Shown here: positions 1 through 9,751 of the stretch, piece by piece | How the letters are laid out: each line of letters starts with the position of its first letter | Position numbering within the stretch: position 1 is the first letter of the stretch | NCBI RefSeq assembly: GCF_007097525.1 | Contig: NZ_VKDD01000002.1 | Location: 1,025,994-1,089,993 of the forward strand | From: Thalassomonas sp. M1454 | GTDB taxonomy: Bacteria > Pseudomonadota > Gammaproteobacteria > Enterobacterales > Alteromonadaceae | DNA: 64,000 nt | Reading direction: 5' to 3' | Translations under genes and position numbers: made by a program | Notes under the pieces: model-generated | Seen by the model: only the letters and a program-made list of their open reading frames with translations | Told to the model about the DNA's origin: nothing | The model's database searches: none

Positions 1-1839
1 AAAACCGGTAGGCGCATTTAATAGAATATCGCGAATGCTTTGTTGATCAAAACGAACACAAGCTTCATGCAAATCAGTAAGCATAAGGTTTAACTCATCC
101 CAAGGTAAAAACACTTCAGACGCAGTCATAATACGCTCGTTACCTGTTAGCTCTACGTCATCACCTATTAATAACTCTTCATAAAGTTTTTCACCAGGGC
201 GGAGCCCCGTTTCAACAATAGCAATATCGCCATTAGGGTTACCCTCATGTATTAAATGCAAACCGGATAAATGAATTAACTTACTCGCTAAATCATAAAT
301 TTTAACCGGTTTACCCATATCTAATACAAACACATCACCACCCATGCCCATAGCACCTGCTTGGATCACTAATTGAGCAGCTTCAGGTATGGTCATAAAG
401 TAGCGAGTAATATCTTTATGAGTAAGGGTTATTGGTCCACCTTTTGCTATTTGGCTCTTAAATAAAGGTACAACCGAGCCAGAGCTGCCTAAAACATTAC
501 CAAAGCGCACCATACAAAAACGAGTGTTATGCCCTTTTTTCTCAGCTAAAGCTTGCAAACAAAGCTCAGCCATACGTTTAGTCGTGCCCATCACATTCGT
601 TGGACGCACAGCTTTATCGGTTGAGATCAATACAAAAGTTTCTACGTTTGAATTAATTGCCGCTTGCGCGCAGCGCAAAGTACCAAAGATGTTATTACGC
701 ACACCTTCAATTACGTTGTGCTCCACTATAGGCACATGTTTATAAGCCGCCGCATGATATACAGTTTGCACCTTAAATGCTCGCATGACTTTTTCTAAAC
801 GATTTTGTTTAACTACCGAGCCAAGCATAGGGTAAAGTTCAACCGCAAAGCCTTGCTCTGCAATAAAGTATTCTAGTTCTTTATGAATTGCATAAAGGGC
901 AAATTCGGTAAGTTCAAATAACACTATAGCCTGTGGCTCTTGCAAAACGATTTGTCTACATAACTCCGAGCCAATAGAGCCCCCCGCGCCAGTAACCATA
1001 ACCACTTTATTTTTAATATCAGCGTGCATTAAATCAGAGTTTGGTGGCACTGGATCTCGGCCAAGCAAATCATCAATACTGACTTCAACAAAGTCATCTA
1101 TTTTGGCCTTACCTGATACCAAGTCAGTCATTCCAGGAATTGCTAGTACTTCTAATTTATGAGCTTCTAACTCATTAAGAATTTTTGCTCGTTGATTTTT
1201 ACTCGCACTTGGTACCGCCAATAAAATTCGCTGCACGTTATGTTTATTAATCAATTGCTCAATATGTTTTTTATGATAAACCTTTACGCCATTAATCGAT
1301 AACTTCTGCAAGCCTTTATCATCATCAATAAATGCAACGGGGCTATATTCAACACTTTGGTTCAAAGCATTAACTAACTGAATACCAGATGAGCCAGCGC
1401 CATAAATGATTACATTCGATTTTTTACGGTTATTTAAATTACTCGCCCAACTGCGCATAACCAAGCGACTCCCACCAATTAAGATAATTAAAAAGGCAGA
1501 ATAGATAATAGGAATGGAGCGCGGCATTTGCACATCAATAAACATTGAACCTATGGCAAGAGCGCTTGCTGAAATAAATACACTAACGGTAACCGCAACT
1601 ATTGCCATAGAGCCAAGAAAACGAATTACCGCGCGGTATAAACCTAAATTAATATTGGCAAGTATAGTAACGGGTACAATAATGCTTAACACTAACCAAT
1701 AACCACTAGAAAAAATTCCATCATGATTTTCAAAGCGTAAGAAAATTGCTAACCAATAAGCAAAGACAATAAATAACGAATCAATTAAGACACTAATTAA
1801 TCGTTTAATGGGACGAGATAAAGTAAACAGCCTATCCAT
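1..1839 (-). CDS. Membrane-anchored nucleotide-sugar 4,6-dehydratase (WbpM/FlaA1/CapD type), 3' end outside window
   Basis: The frame is open for 613 codons from an ATG at 1839 and leaves the window at base 1, so the C-terminus is missing. The first ~120 residues hold about four hydrophobic segments. A first Rossmann-like region follows (GAGSSG), then the catalytic NAD-binding domain with TGAGGSIGSE near residue 280. The STDKAVRP and VMGTTKR motifs give the S-M-K triad typical of WbpM-like enzymes, which have Met where short-chain dehydrogenases have Tyr. These enzymes make UDP-4-keto-6-deoxy-HexNAc at the inner membrane for O-antigen or capsule. It has the same orientation as the polysaccharide locus at 29.7-49.2 kb and is probably its detached last gene. 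The sugar made is an inference. Confidence 0.93.
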   Translation of the reverse strand, partial: MDRLFTLSRPIKRLISVLIDSLFIVFAYWLAIFLRFENHDGIFSSGYWLVLSIIVPVTILANINLGLYRAVIRFLGSMAIVAVTVSVFISASALAIGSMFIDVQMPRSIPIIYSAFLIILIGGSRLVMRSWASNLNNRKKSNVIIYGAGSSGIQLVNALNQSVEYSPVAFIDDDKGLQKLSINGVKVYHKKHIEQLINKHNVQRILLAVPSASKNQRAKILNELEAHKLEVLAIPGMTDLVSGKAKIDDFVEVSIDDLLGRDPVPPNSDLMHADIKNKVVMVTGAGGSIGSELCRQIVLQEPQAIVLFELTEFALYAIHKELEYFIAEQGFAVELYPMLGSVVKQNRLEKVMRAFKVQTVYHAAAYKHVPIVEHNVIEGVRNNIFGTLRCAQAAINSNVETFVLISTDKAVRPTNVMGTTKRMAELCLQALAEKKGHNTRFCMVRFGNVLGSSGSVVPLFKSQIAKGGPITLTHKDITRYFMTIPEAAQLVIQAGAMGMGGDVFVLDMGKPVKIYDLASKLIHLSGLHLIHEGNPNGDIAIVETGLRPGEKLYEELLIGDDVELTGNERIMTASEVFLPWDELNLMLTDLHEACVRFDQQSIRDILLNAPTGF

Positions 1840-1930
1840 GACTACAACAACACTTTTGAGGAAATTACATAGCCGATATACTAGTAAAAAACTTAGTTAA
1901 AGTAAATTAAACATTAATCCAAAAATCGCA

Positions 1931-2036
1931 ATTTTGATTTAACGTGTGAAAAATTTCGGACCAACCATTCCACCGGAGGTCCGTATTTATTCGGACGTTA
2001 TCTCCGAAGGACCAATCAATTTATTCGGACGTTATC
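1931..2036. repeat. Dispersed composite palindromic repeat, copy A
   Basis: This copy contains TTTAACGTGTGAAAAATTTC and then GTCCG-TATTTAT-TCGGACGTTATCTCCG, followed by a second TTTATTCGGACGTTATCTC. About 75 bases match copy B at 4221-4296 in the same orientation, and a rearranged inverted copy C lies at 49524-49614. The right edge runs into the end of the SGNH-hydrolase gene and encodes its last residues. Confidence 0.8.
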
Positions 2037-4142
2037 TCTTTGATCGTGTGGCACTTCAACAACAGCATCACAAGTGCCAACATTTCCAACAGCATCCTCA
2101 CTTTGATATGTAAAGGTATAATAACGGCTACCGACATTACCTTCCCTGTCAGACAAAACCATTCCAAGAGTATCATTTAAACCAAGTTCAAATTCTGCCA
2201 TAGAATTATCTTCATCATTCAACGAATCACTTACACCAATTAAAAAGTAATCAGCTGGTCCTGATACTTGATCAACCGCAGTTACGGTCACCTCAATTTC
2301 GATCATACGTTTATTTGGAGGCCAAACTTCATTAGGGCTAGCAATACAGGTCATTTCAGGAGGCTCTTTGTCTATCCAGACTTGCACAGGGCCAACTCTA
2401 GTTTCAGGAGCATCATATTTATTGAAACTAAAGAAATTAACCTCATGTTTACCAGAATCAGAAATGATTATACTACCAGTATACAACTCACAATCGCCAT
2501 TAACATAACTAACCGCATTACACTTTGGTTCACCTACACTATAGTATGTGTCATTAACACCAGATTCTTTAATGGGATTATAAGCAGATAACGTTAGCTC
2601 TACATCGGTTGCTACCCAAGTACCAAAGGTATAGATATTACCATCTGCTGTGGCGCTAGCACTCGTTCTTGGTGGGTTGGCTAATAATATTTGGTTATAT
2701 ATCGCATTCTTATATATGATTTGACCATCATAATCAGGGTGAGCACTACCAGCGTGGTCTATTTGTTTGTTCACTGATTCAGGCGCTTTAACAATCCATG
2801 ATTTACCAGGAAGGTCACCTAAGCCTACCGAGGCACAATAGCCATGTTTTTCGAAAGCTGAAGCTATACCACCCGCTAATTTCCAATGATGAGTTGCTGC
2901 TGCATCCGCTACCTCTAAATTTAACGGCACCACCATTTCATTATATAAAAACTCCCATTCAGCAGGTGAAATAGCACCTAAGCCACAGGATAAACTTACA
3001 GCGGCACTAGGAAAGTTACCTTGTGAGTCACGAGTCGGATCAAAATACTCACTAATAACAACCACACTCGGAATTTTAGGTTCATTAGCTTCGCGCGCCT
3101 CGCCAACCATATGAATACGATTTTGTAAGTCAATGTATGCAACCTCAAGATTATCCATACTATCTCTTAAATCTTGTTTAAATTTATCATCTTCAGAGCA
3201 TGGTTGTAACGGATTATTAAGAAGACACTTAGTAACAACCTCACCAAAACCGCCAGCAATATTATTAGCACCAGCCGAAATAGTTAACACATCAATTCTT
3301 GAAACGTGTTGTCTAACCCAATCTAACTGATCGTTAACTTTAGATATTTGGGCTTGCAGATACTTAGGCTCTGTTTTATTCATTCTAGTGTTATTTAAAC
3401 TTGCTCCTGAGCAAGCAATATGAATAAAGCTTGTTGCTGGATTAGTCGACTTTATTTTATTCGCGGCTAAAGCAGGTCCCGCTAATGAAGAGCGATGACA
3501 ACCGAGATCATCAGGGAAGCTAGAAAAATAATTCGAATAAAAATCATCCCAAGAAGGCAGCTGGTAACCTGATTGTTCAATAACGGGGTTGCCTTCACCA
3601 CTGGCGACAGAGTCACCAATTGACACAATAACAAAATCTTCGGCAGGTTTAACAACAACCTTGCCCCCTGTGATTATTATATTGTTCACGGGATTAAAAG
3701 TACCAAAAGGCACATATGACACGGTATACGAATAAGTCCCAGGATTTTTATAGGTAACATTTCCGTAAACACGACAATTTTTAATTTGCAAAACATCTTC
3801 ACAATTAGCGACCTGCCCTTGTATCGATGAATATTTAGAGTTACCACTAAACTCTATAAAGACTAAATAACGATAAGCATGTGAAATAGTGTCATCAATA
3901 AAAGCAAACTCTTGCAAGCCACTTTCGATGCCCGCGATAGCTGTTACAGTGTTATTTTGATTTTTAAAGCTAGATTTAAGGTTTAGATTTGAATTTGATT
4001 TAGAATTAATTGTTTGTTGTTCTGGGGCAGGATTTACTACATTAGTTTCTTGTGATGTTGGACTTTGCTCACTTCCACAAGCCACAAATAATAGGCTAAG
4101 TGAAAATAAGCAGACTTTTACTACATATTTACTAGTTTTCAT
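2016..4142 (-). CDS. Secreted SGNH/GDSL-family hydrolase lipoprotein
   Basis: The 708-residue protein begins with a lipoprotein signal (LLFVACG), so it should be lipidated and exported to the envelope. After an N-terminal beta-rich region, the SGNH fold starts with VSIGDSVASGEG (catalytic Ser about residue 178). The block III-like ISAGANN motif follows, and a late HPDYDG element carries the probable catalytic His near residue 467. The family hydrolyses esters, often acyl groups on polysaccharides or lipids; the substrate here is unknown. The C-terminal ~180 residues look like Ig-like beta-sandwich domains (DKEPPEMTCIASP). The gene stands alone between two direct copies of a palindromic repeat, and its final residues (NVRIN) are encoded by one of them. 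Function at family level only. Confidence 0.85.
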   Translation of the reverse strand: MKTSKYVVKVCLFSLSLLFVACGSEQSPTSQETNVVNPAPEQQTINSKSNSNLNLKSSFKNQNNTVTAIAGIESGLQEFAFIDDTISHAYRYLVFIEFSGNSKYSSIQGQVANCEDVLQIKNCRVYGNVTYKNPGTYSYTVSYVPFGTFNPVNNIIITGGKVVVKPAEDFVIVSIGDSVASGEGNPVIEQSGYQLPSWDDFYSNYFSSFPDDLGCHRSSLAGPALAANKIKSTNPATSFIHIACSGASLNNTRMNKTEPKYLQAQISKVNDQLDWVRQHVSRIDVLTISAGANNIAGGFGEVVTKCLLNNPLQPCSEDDKFKQDLRDSMDNLEVAYIDLQNRIHMVGEAREANEPKIPSVVVISEYFDPTRDSQGNFPSAAVSLSCGLGAISPAEWEFLYNEMVVPLNLEVADAAATHHWKLAGGIASAFEKHGYCASVGLGDLPGKSWIVKAPESVNKQIDHAGSAHPDYDGQIIYKNAIYNQILLANPPRTSASATADGNIYTFGTWVATDVELTLSAYNPIKESGVNDTYYSVGEPKCNAVSYVNGDCELYTGSIIISDSGKHEVNFFSFNKYDAPETRVGPVQVWIDKEPPEMTCIASPNEVWPPNKRMIEIEVTVTAVDQVSGPADYFLIGVSDSLNDEDNSMAEFELGLNDTLGMVLSDREGNVGSRYYTFTYQSEDAVGNVGTCDAVVEVPHDQRDNVRIN

Positions 4143-4220
4143 AGACCTTCCTTAAATACCATATAGGTATTGGCAGAAACTAGGTAGAAAGAGTATGGCA
4201 CAAATTGATAAATACACCTC

Positions 4221-4296
4221 ATTTTGATTTAACGTGCGAAAAATTTCGCACCAACCATTCCTCCTCCCATAGGTCCGAATTTATTCGGACGTTATA
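4221..4296. repeat. Dispersed composite palindromic repeat, copy B
   Basis: It shares ATTTTGATTTAACGTG and ACCAACCATTCC with copy A, then GTCCGAATTTATTCGGAC and GTTAT. It contains two near-perfect palindromes, GTGCGAAAAATTTCGCAC and GTCCGAATTTATTCGGAC. It lies just upstream of the SGNH-hydrolase gene, so the gene is flanked by direct repeats about 2.3 kb apart. Confidence 0.8.
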
Positions 4297-4348
4297 ATGA
4301 AATTTCAGGCATTATTTTATTTAACGTGCTAATAAACCTAAAAATGCT

Positions 4349-4951
4349 ATGCTCAAACATTTACGTTGGCGACATATAAATCTAAAGGTAAAAATGTTCT
4401 ACTTTAAACTAAAAAACTATCAACGCAGTAAAGTAAAAAAACAAGCGGTTATCGGTTGGATTATTATAATGTTAAGCATTTTTATTCCTGGTGGCGTTGA
4501 CGCTTATTTAGGACAAGTTAATGCTATTCCCTTTAAAGTGATGGCACCTTTTATTGCTATAGGCTTTTTATTATTTATGGCTTCTGTTTTAAATTACATA
4601 CTTGGCAAGCCAGAGCTTTTAACGCCGAATATAAACATTGACGCGGTTGGTATATATCAACAAAACATGGCAACTTTAACAAGATTAAAAAGTTTGCATA
4701 GAAAAACATTCGCCTTAATAATCCTTGGTGAAATTATTCTAGTATTACTATTTAGTAATGGAGAATACTTTGTATTATTACCAATACTTTTTGTTACCGT
4801 ATTTATAACGATAATAGCAAATCACCTGCTCAATAACCGATACGCACGCTGCACTGCATGCAACGAGCTCCCACTTACCAGTTCAGGGCAACATCAGAAC
4901 GTCATTTTCAACCTTACAGTGTGCCCTAACTGTAATTCTGAATTGGTTTAG
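4349..4951 (+). CDS. Small membrane protein with C-terminal zinc ribbon, unknown function
   Basis: The protein has 200 residues, or 185 if translation starts at the second ATG (4394), which has AAAGGT a few bases upstream. Two hydrophobic hairpins are visible: one around IGWIIIMLSIFIPGG and the following IAIGFLLFMASVL, the other around ALIILGEIILVLLF and ILFVTVFITIIA. The tail carries two Cys pairs (CTACNE and CPNCNS), a typical zinc ribbon facing the cytoplasm. I do not recognise the family. It stands alone downstream of repeat copy B, with no partner gene to suggest a role. Confidence 0.7.
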   Translation: MLKHLRWRHINLKVKMFYFKLKNYQRSKVKKQAVIGWIIIMLSIFIPGGVDAYLGQVNAIPFKVMAPFIAIGFLLFMASVLNYILGKPELLTPNINIDAVGIYQQNMATLTRLKSLHRKTFALIILGEIILVLLFSNGEYFVLLPILFVTVFITIIANHLLNNRYARCTACNELPLTSSGQHQNVIFNLTVCPNCNSELV

Positions 4952-5838
4952 TTAAAGTCACACTAAATTAACTTAAGCTGCACTATGATGATTTTTATCA
5001 ATGGTGTTTCCTCTCGACAAAGATAGCGACCTACCCTACAGCCCCTGTCTGCTGGGCATTACAGACATAAATTAAAAATACGAAGGCGATAGAAAGACCA
5101 AAAATTTGCCATTTTACTCTGTCTTGCTCGCGACAATACTCAGTAAACAGCGCTCAAATATCTGAGTTTGCGTGTTGACTAATGTCAACACAATAGTTCA
5201 TCGTAATTAACTATGTCCCACCTTTAAATACAACATGATCACGATATTCAAAGTTTGATAGGTTTTTAATGTTCTGGTTAAATAGTAATCTTTTTCAACA
5301 TACGATTGAAGTATATTAAGTTCTGCGATTGTTGTGCGGAATAACTCGTCATAGCTCGCGGTATCATTCTGCAAGATCAATGTTCTAGATCCCATTGTTT
5401 TTATTGCTCAAAAAAATAAACTTTTATCATAATGTTTTCAATTAAATAGAGGCAAGACTATTAGTTTGTTTGCCATAAATATACGCAGCCACTAGCGTGG
5501 CTCTATTAGCGTGAGCGCTTATTATTTAATGCTACTGACCAACATATGACGTTTTTCTTCACAATAGATTGCTTTGGTGTACTAACTATTTATCAATCAA
5601 ACCTAGCGAAATCAGTAGGTATATTAGCTTTTAACTAAAAAGACTTAGTTGTATTTAATTTGGTTAATAGACGCTCTTTATTTCACATTTTCACGCCTTA
5701 AAATACAACTTTCCATCACGACCATTTTTATTAATATTGCTACAGGAATGCTAGACATCGCTCCTATTCAAATAAGTCAAACCTTCTAGTGACTTATCTA
5801 TTACATTGGTGCGATAGTCAGAATGTTTGGTTGGCTCA
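4952..5838. other. Gene-poor intergenic stretch
   Basis: No convincing gene was found in about 890 bases. It holds a perfect inverted repeat at 5172-5191 and a shorter stem, TGTCTG/CAGACA, near 5046-5065. A 62-codon minus-strand frame at 5207-5395 lacks a ribosome binding site and recognisable features, and was not called. Confidence 0.6.
5172..5191. repeat. Perfect inverted repeat, 8-base arms
   Basis: GTGTTGAC-TAAT-GTCAACAC is a perfect palindrome of operator-like geometry. No T-tract follows it, so it does not look like a terminator, and no convincing promoter or gene is beside it. Its role is unknown. Confidence 0.5.
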
Positions 5839-5997
5839 TCACTGAACTATTGATTTCGCAATGATCAGGCAAACAATACCTAAAAAGATCAAGACGCTAG
5901 CTTTAATCAGGTCTTTATTAAGTAACCATTTAAGGGCCTCATGTTTGCAATTCACCTGACTCAATACTCGCCTTACTTTATTTAAACGTCTATTCAT
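5839..5997 (-). CDS. Small single-span membrane protein behind helicase IV
   Basis: A 52-codon frame starts 5 bases after the helD stop codon (TAA-CACTA-ATG) on the same strand and ends with TGA. The product is basic at its N-terminus (MNRRLNKVRRVLSQ) and has one hydrophobic segment near the C-terminus (ASVLIFLGIVCLIIA), so it would sit in the inner membrane with the basic part in the cytoplasm. The near-contiguous position suggests translational coupling to helD. No homologue is recognised. The frame is short enough to have arisen by chance, though the basic-then-hydrophobic layout argues against that. Confidence 0.5.
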   Translation of the reverse strand: MNRRLNKVRRVLSQVNCKHEALKWLLNKDLIKASVLIFLGIVCLIIAKSIVQ

Positions 5998-6002
5998 TAG
6001 TG

Positions 6003-8879
6003 TTAAGCCGCTTTAGGTCTATCGACTTTTTCGGTATGCGTACACTGATCGGCTTTAATAGCATATCCGCTACATCCCCAAAACTGACCATAGCGAGCAC
6101 TGCGTAGCTTCATTGGCCTTGCACATTTGCCGCACAGTTTCATTTCAGTTTCACAATTGGGATTATTACATTTACTCGAATGTTTACCGTCTATCGAAGG
6201 CGCGCCACACGTTTCACACATTCTCGGTTTAGAGCGGCAAACACTGCCACTTGTACAAGAGTAAAAGTCACCAAACTTACCTTTACGAAGTTGATAATAG
6301 CCATCACTGCAATGCGCGCATTTATAGATTTTACGGTGTTGTTCTGCAAAATAATCCGACTCGATATGCAAATCAAACTCTGGTGCTAAAAGCTCGGTGA
6401 TAAATTCTGATGGTGCCATAGGATCTGCGATCAAATGACTTTGATTTTTCGCTCTCGTTAACGCCACATACATCAAACGACGTTCTTCAGAGTGTTTAAA
6501 CGAATCTAAACTAGGCAATAATGCTTCAACGACAGCTTCTTCTTCATTTTGATTTGGAAAACCTTTTTTACCTTGGTTAAAGCCAATTAAAATACAATAA
6601 TCTGCTTCTAATCCTTTCGAGCCATGAAACGTCCAATACTTGATATTTTCGTTTTGCTTAGAAAATGATAACGCTTGTTTTGCATCGTTAAGTAAATAGC
6701 GATACCTTGCTAAAATCGCAATACTGCCAGTCGGATCATTGGCTCGGATTTGTGCCACTATTTGCTTTGTTTTCAGCTCAAGGTTATTACTGTCGCCTAC
6801 TCTATCGTCATAAATAAATACTTGCTGCTCTGATACCTGGGTGTGAGTCACGACGTTTTTTACATACTGCTCTGGATTTTTCATCACAAAACGCCCTGCC
6901 GTATCGGCAATGCTATTGTTATATCTAAACGTCTTTTGCAATTTAGTGATCGAACAACTGCCGACACGCTTTTCAAACTGTGTCGTTAACTCTAACTTAC
7001 CACCAGAGAAACGATAAATTGACTGCCAATCGTCACCTACGGCCGTAAGCGCTGGTTTATTACCTTTTTCAATGACCTGATTAAGTAGATTCATCCTCGC
7101 TGCAGAAATGTCTTGAAACTCATCTACCAAGATATGCGACCATTGTGGCTTGAACTCACCCGATTGAACACAAGCAGAGGCTTTTATGATCATATCATCA
7201 AAATCGATAGCACCTTGTTTACGCAATTCATCTTTATAAGCATGCAATAATTCAGCTAACACAATACTGTACTGTTTACTCTTTTCAATGCCATGCTGCT
7301 GCAGGCGCACGCGAATCGACTTTTCATTAAGCTCTTCAACGCGAATGGCCTGCAAACATTTCATGTATCGTTTGATACCTTCAATTAAAACACCTGAATT
7401 TTTTAGTGTCTCAAAAATATCGTTTTCGGATTTTGGAGAAATACTAAACCCAGCGTTGACCACTGCCTCTTCTAACGATTCGAGTAAGTTATTTTCGCAA
7501 AACTGATAATGGAACGTTTCCAACAAAGTAGTTTCTTGCTCTTTATGTAATGCTCTTTTCGATTCAATTTCTTGGTTGTACTTTTCACTGTCGATATCTG
7601 GACGAGTATTTCCCTCTCTATCAATACCAAAATGCTCAAGATAAATATCAGTGCCTGTAAAATGAAAGTCTGGCTTGTAATCAAAGCCAATCTCGATACG
7701 GCGCTTGGTCACATAAGGGGCCTCATATTGATAAGCGATACCATTCATGAAAAGCCAGTTTGCAATCAATAGTTCTTGATAACCCTTAACTCGTTCACCT
7801 TGTAGTGTTCTATATTCGTTATCTCGCACATAATCGTCATATTCCTTTTTCGTTTTAAAATCAAAAGGGTTAACGGGTTGGTATTGTAAGTCGATAAATT
7901 CACTTAAAAATTTTCGGTCAGTTTTCATTTTCTTAATAAACCACTCAGAAAGCCACATCTCAAACTTGATAGGATCTTCCATAAAGTGAGATATACGAAC
8001 GGATTTATTACACGTTTGCATAATGCCTCTACCTAATGCATGAAACGTTTGTATTTGTGGCATATTATTTTCTGCGATGCCAACCGCTTTACCACGCAAT
8101 AGCATACGCTCTCGCAACTCAGCTGCAGCCGCATTGTTATACGCCAGCACAAGAATTTCTTCTGGCTTAGCAATATTTCTATCTACTAAATCAAGCGCTT
8201 TAGCTACCATGACAGAAGTTTTACCTGTGCCAGCCGCCGCCAATACCAAGTTGCGATCATTATCTCTAATAACCGCTAATCGCTGCTCATCTGTTAAAGG
8301 ATTAGATTCAATATTGTCATAAAACGATTGTCTGTTGCTCAGTGAACGTTTTTCAAACTCTTTGCGAATAGCGACAACATTTTTCTTAACCGGATATGCA
8401 TCTTCAATCACATCAAGTTGCTCTAACGTTTTAAGGCTTATATATTGAGCCCAATTACGTTTAGACTTTTTATACGGGTTTAACACACTCTGTAACGCAT
8501 CATCAATATCAGCGATATTACTGTCACGCAAAAATTCATCAACTGCCTTGGTTTTATACTCGCGAAAACTGTGCTCGACTTTATTTTCTATATGCTGGGC
8601 AATCAATTTGTTTAGCGCAATGACTTGCGATTTATCTGGAGTCGATTGAAGAAAGTTAAGATAGAACACTTCTCCTGCATTTATCGAGATTTTCCCACCC
8701 CAAAGTTTTTTCTTAAAAACTAAAAAGCCTTCAAGGTCTGAATAAGATATGCAGCGTTCTTTGCCTGATTTACTCTTGAGAATTAAAGAGTCGTCGAAAA
8801 ACTCAACGCGAGTAAACTTCCCGAATAAACGAGAGAGAAAATCAGTCTTTATTTGTAAACTTAAAATGCATCTATTCAT
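6003..8879 (-). CDS. helD: DNA helicase IV (UvrD/Rep superfamily 1)
   Basis: The 958-residue protein has the helicase IV layout. An N-terminal domain of ~190 residues is followed by the SF1 core with Walker A AAAGTGKT near residue 215, Walker B VDEFQD near 583, then GDDWQSIYRFSGG and VALTRAK. Between the two RecA-like domains lies the HelD-type insertion with YKPDF and IYLEHFG, which resembles a nuclease fold and is present in the family. The C-terminal ~110 residues have topoisomerase-type Cys4 zinc fingers (CAHCSDGYY, CETCGAP, CGKCARP), which the short E. coli HelD lacks. It should unwind DNA 3' to 5' in recombination or repair. A 52-residue membrane protein gene follows directly. Confidence 0.9.
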   Translation of the reverse strand: MNRCILSLQIKTDFLSRLFGKFTRVEFFDDSLILKSKSGKERCISYSDLEGFLVFKKKLWGGKISINAGEVFYLNFLQSTPDKSQVIALNKLIAQHIENKVEHSFREYKTKAVDEFLRDSNIADIDDALQSVLNPYKKSKRNWAQYISLKTLEQLDVIEDAYPVKKNVVAIRKEFEKRSLSNRQSFYDNIESNPLTDEQRLAVIRDNDRNLVLAAAGTGKTSVMVAKALDLVDRNIAKPEEILVLAYNNAAAAELRERMLLRGKAVGIAENNMPQIQTFHALGRGIMQTCNKSVRISHFMEDPIKFEMWLSEWFIKKMKTDRKFLSEFIDLQYQPVNPFDFKTKKEYDDYVRDNEYRTLQGERVKGYQELLIANWLFMNGIAYQYEAPYVTKRRIEIGFDYKPDFHFTGTDIYLEHFGIDREGNTRPDIDSEKYNQEIESKRALHKEQETTLLETFHYQFCENNLLESLEEAVVNAGFSISPKSENDIFETLKNSGVLIEGIKRYMKCLQAIRVEELNEKSIRVRLQQHGIEKSKQYSIVLAELLHAYKDELRKQGAIDFDDMIIKASACVQSGEFKPQWSHILVDEFQDISAARMNLLNQVIEKGNKPALTAVGDDWQSIYRFSGGKLELTTQFEKRVGSCSITKLQKTFRYNNSIADTAGRFVMKNPEQYVKNVVTHTQVSEQQVFIYDDRVGDSNNLELKTKQIVAQIRANDPTGSIAILARYRYLLNDAKQALSFSKQNENIKYWTFHGSKGLEADYCILIGFNQGKKGFPNQNEEEAVVEALLPSLDSFKHSEERRLMYVALTRAKNQSHLIADPMAPSEFITELLAPEFDLHIESDYFAEQHRKIYKCAHCSDGYYQLRKGKFGDFYSCTSGSVCRSKPRMCETCGAPSIDGKHSSKCNNPNCETEMKLCGKCARPMKLRSARYGQFWGCSGYAIKADQCTHTEKVDRPKAA

Positions 8880-9199
8880 TACTTAAAAATAACCACTATC
8901 AATTTGCCGTTATATTTTTCTCAACCTTAAACTTCATCTAAGTGAACGAGAAAAGTGCCATAGCAAATAGTACTATTTTTACTTAAGCTGATTTGTTGCC
9001 TTTATTAGTAATGCGTTGCAAATTTGTTACCTAAAAGCCTCCATTCAAACATCATTAACATTTCAACAACAAACTGTCGCAACAATACGCTTCATAATTG
9101 ACTAAAATTGTTCATAACTATGAGGTGCTAATGCAAGTTACTTAACCTAGAAGTAAGTGACGTATTAAAGTAAGTTTGAATTAAAAAGGCTTTGAAACT
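8880..9199. other. Divergent intergenic region between helD and a plus-strand gene
   Basis: These 320 bases should carry both promoters. A TTGACT hexamer occurs near 9097, but no well-spaced -10 element was found. No gene or repeat was seen. Confidence 0.4.
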
Positions 9200-9640
9200 A
9201 TGGCTAATTTCGCCAGTAAAATTTTAGATACATTAAACGGTACGACAACTAAAAAACTTGTCGAACAAGAGCAGTTAATAAAAGAATTACAAAGACAAGT
9301 TGATTCATTACGCAGCTCGGTTAGCATTTTAAAAAAGAATGTTGTAGCACTGAAAAGAGGCCAAATTTCTCCCCCTCAAAATGCCCCTAACATATCATGC
9401 CCGAAATGTCGCAGTCACTGGATAGCTAAAAAACAATACGGACTGCCTAATTTTGAAAACAAGGAACTAAGAGAGCAACTTAGTCTAGGAGAAATTACTT
9501 TAGGTGGTTGTGTAAGAACATACCCGATATCAAAGTCGTTTTATTGTAATGACTGTAAACTTGAATTTAACGCTACGGATAAATATGAGAATGAAGATGC
9601 TAAAGGTGTTCACGATTTTGACGATGACATTGAGTTCTAA
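9200..9640 (+). CDS. Coiled-coil zinc-ribbon protein, unknown function
   Basis: The protein has 146 residues. Residues ~18-55 form a clear coiled coil (EQEQLIKELQRQVDSLR and what follows). A zinc ribbon comes next, with CPKC near residue 71 and CNDC near residue 115 separated by a beta-rich insert. The tail is very acidic (DFDDDIEF). It has no signal peptide and should be cytoplasmic, probably oligomeric through the coiled coil. I do not recognise the family. It converges on the UvrD-like helicase gene that ends at 9752. Confidence 0.7.
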   Translation: MANFASKILDTLNGTTTKKLVEQEQLIKELQRQVDSLRSSVSILKKNVVALKRGQISPPQNAPNISCPKCRSHWIAKKQYGLPNFENKELREQLSLGEITLGGCVRTYPISKSFYCNDCKLEFNATDKYENEDAKGVHDFDDDIEF

Positions 9641-9751
9641 CGAGACAACTAAGCCCTAAAACTAATTAGAACTCTTAATATAGCAATATCTAAACTGAAG
9701 GTTCTATCAGAATACAGGGCAACATTTGACTATAGATGTATTGGCTTAGCA

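Noticed and set aside
5207-5395. 62-codon minus-strand frame in an intergenic region
   Set aside because: No ribosome binding site, no recognisable motif, and surrounding sequence looks non-coding.
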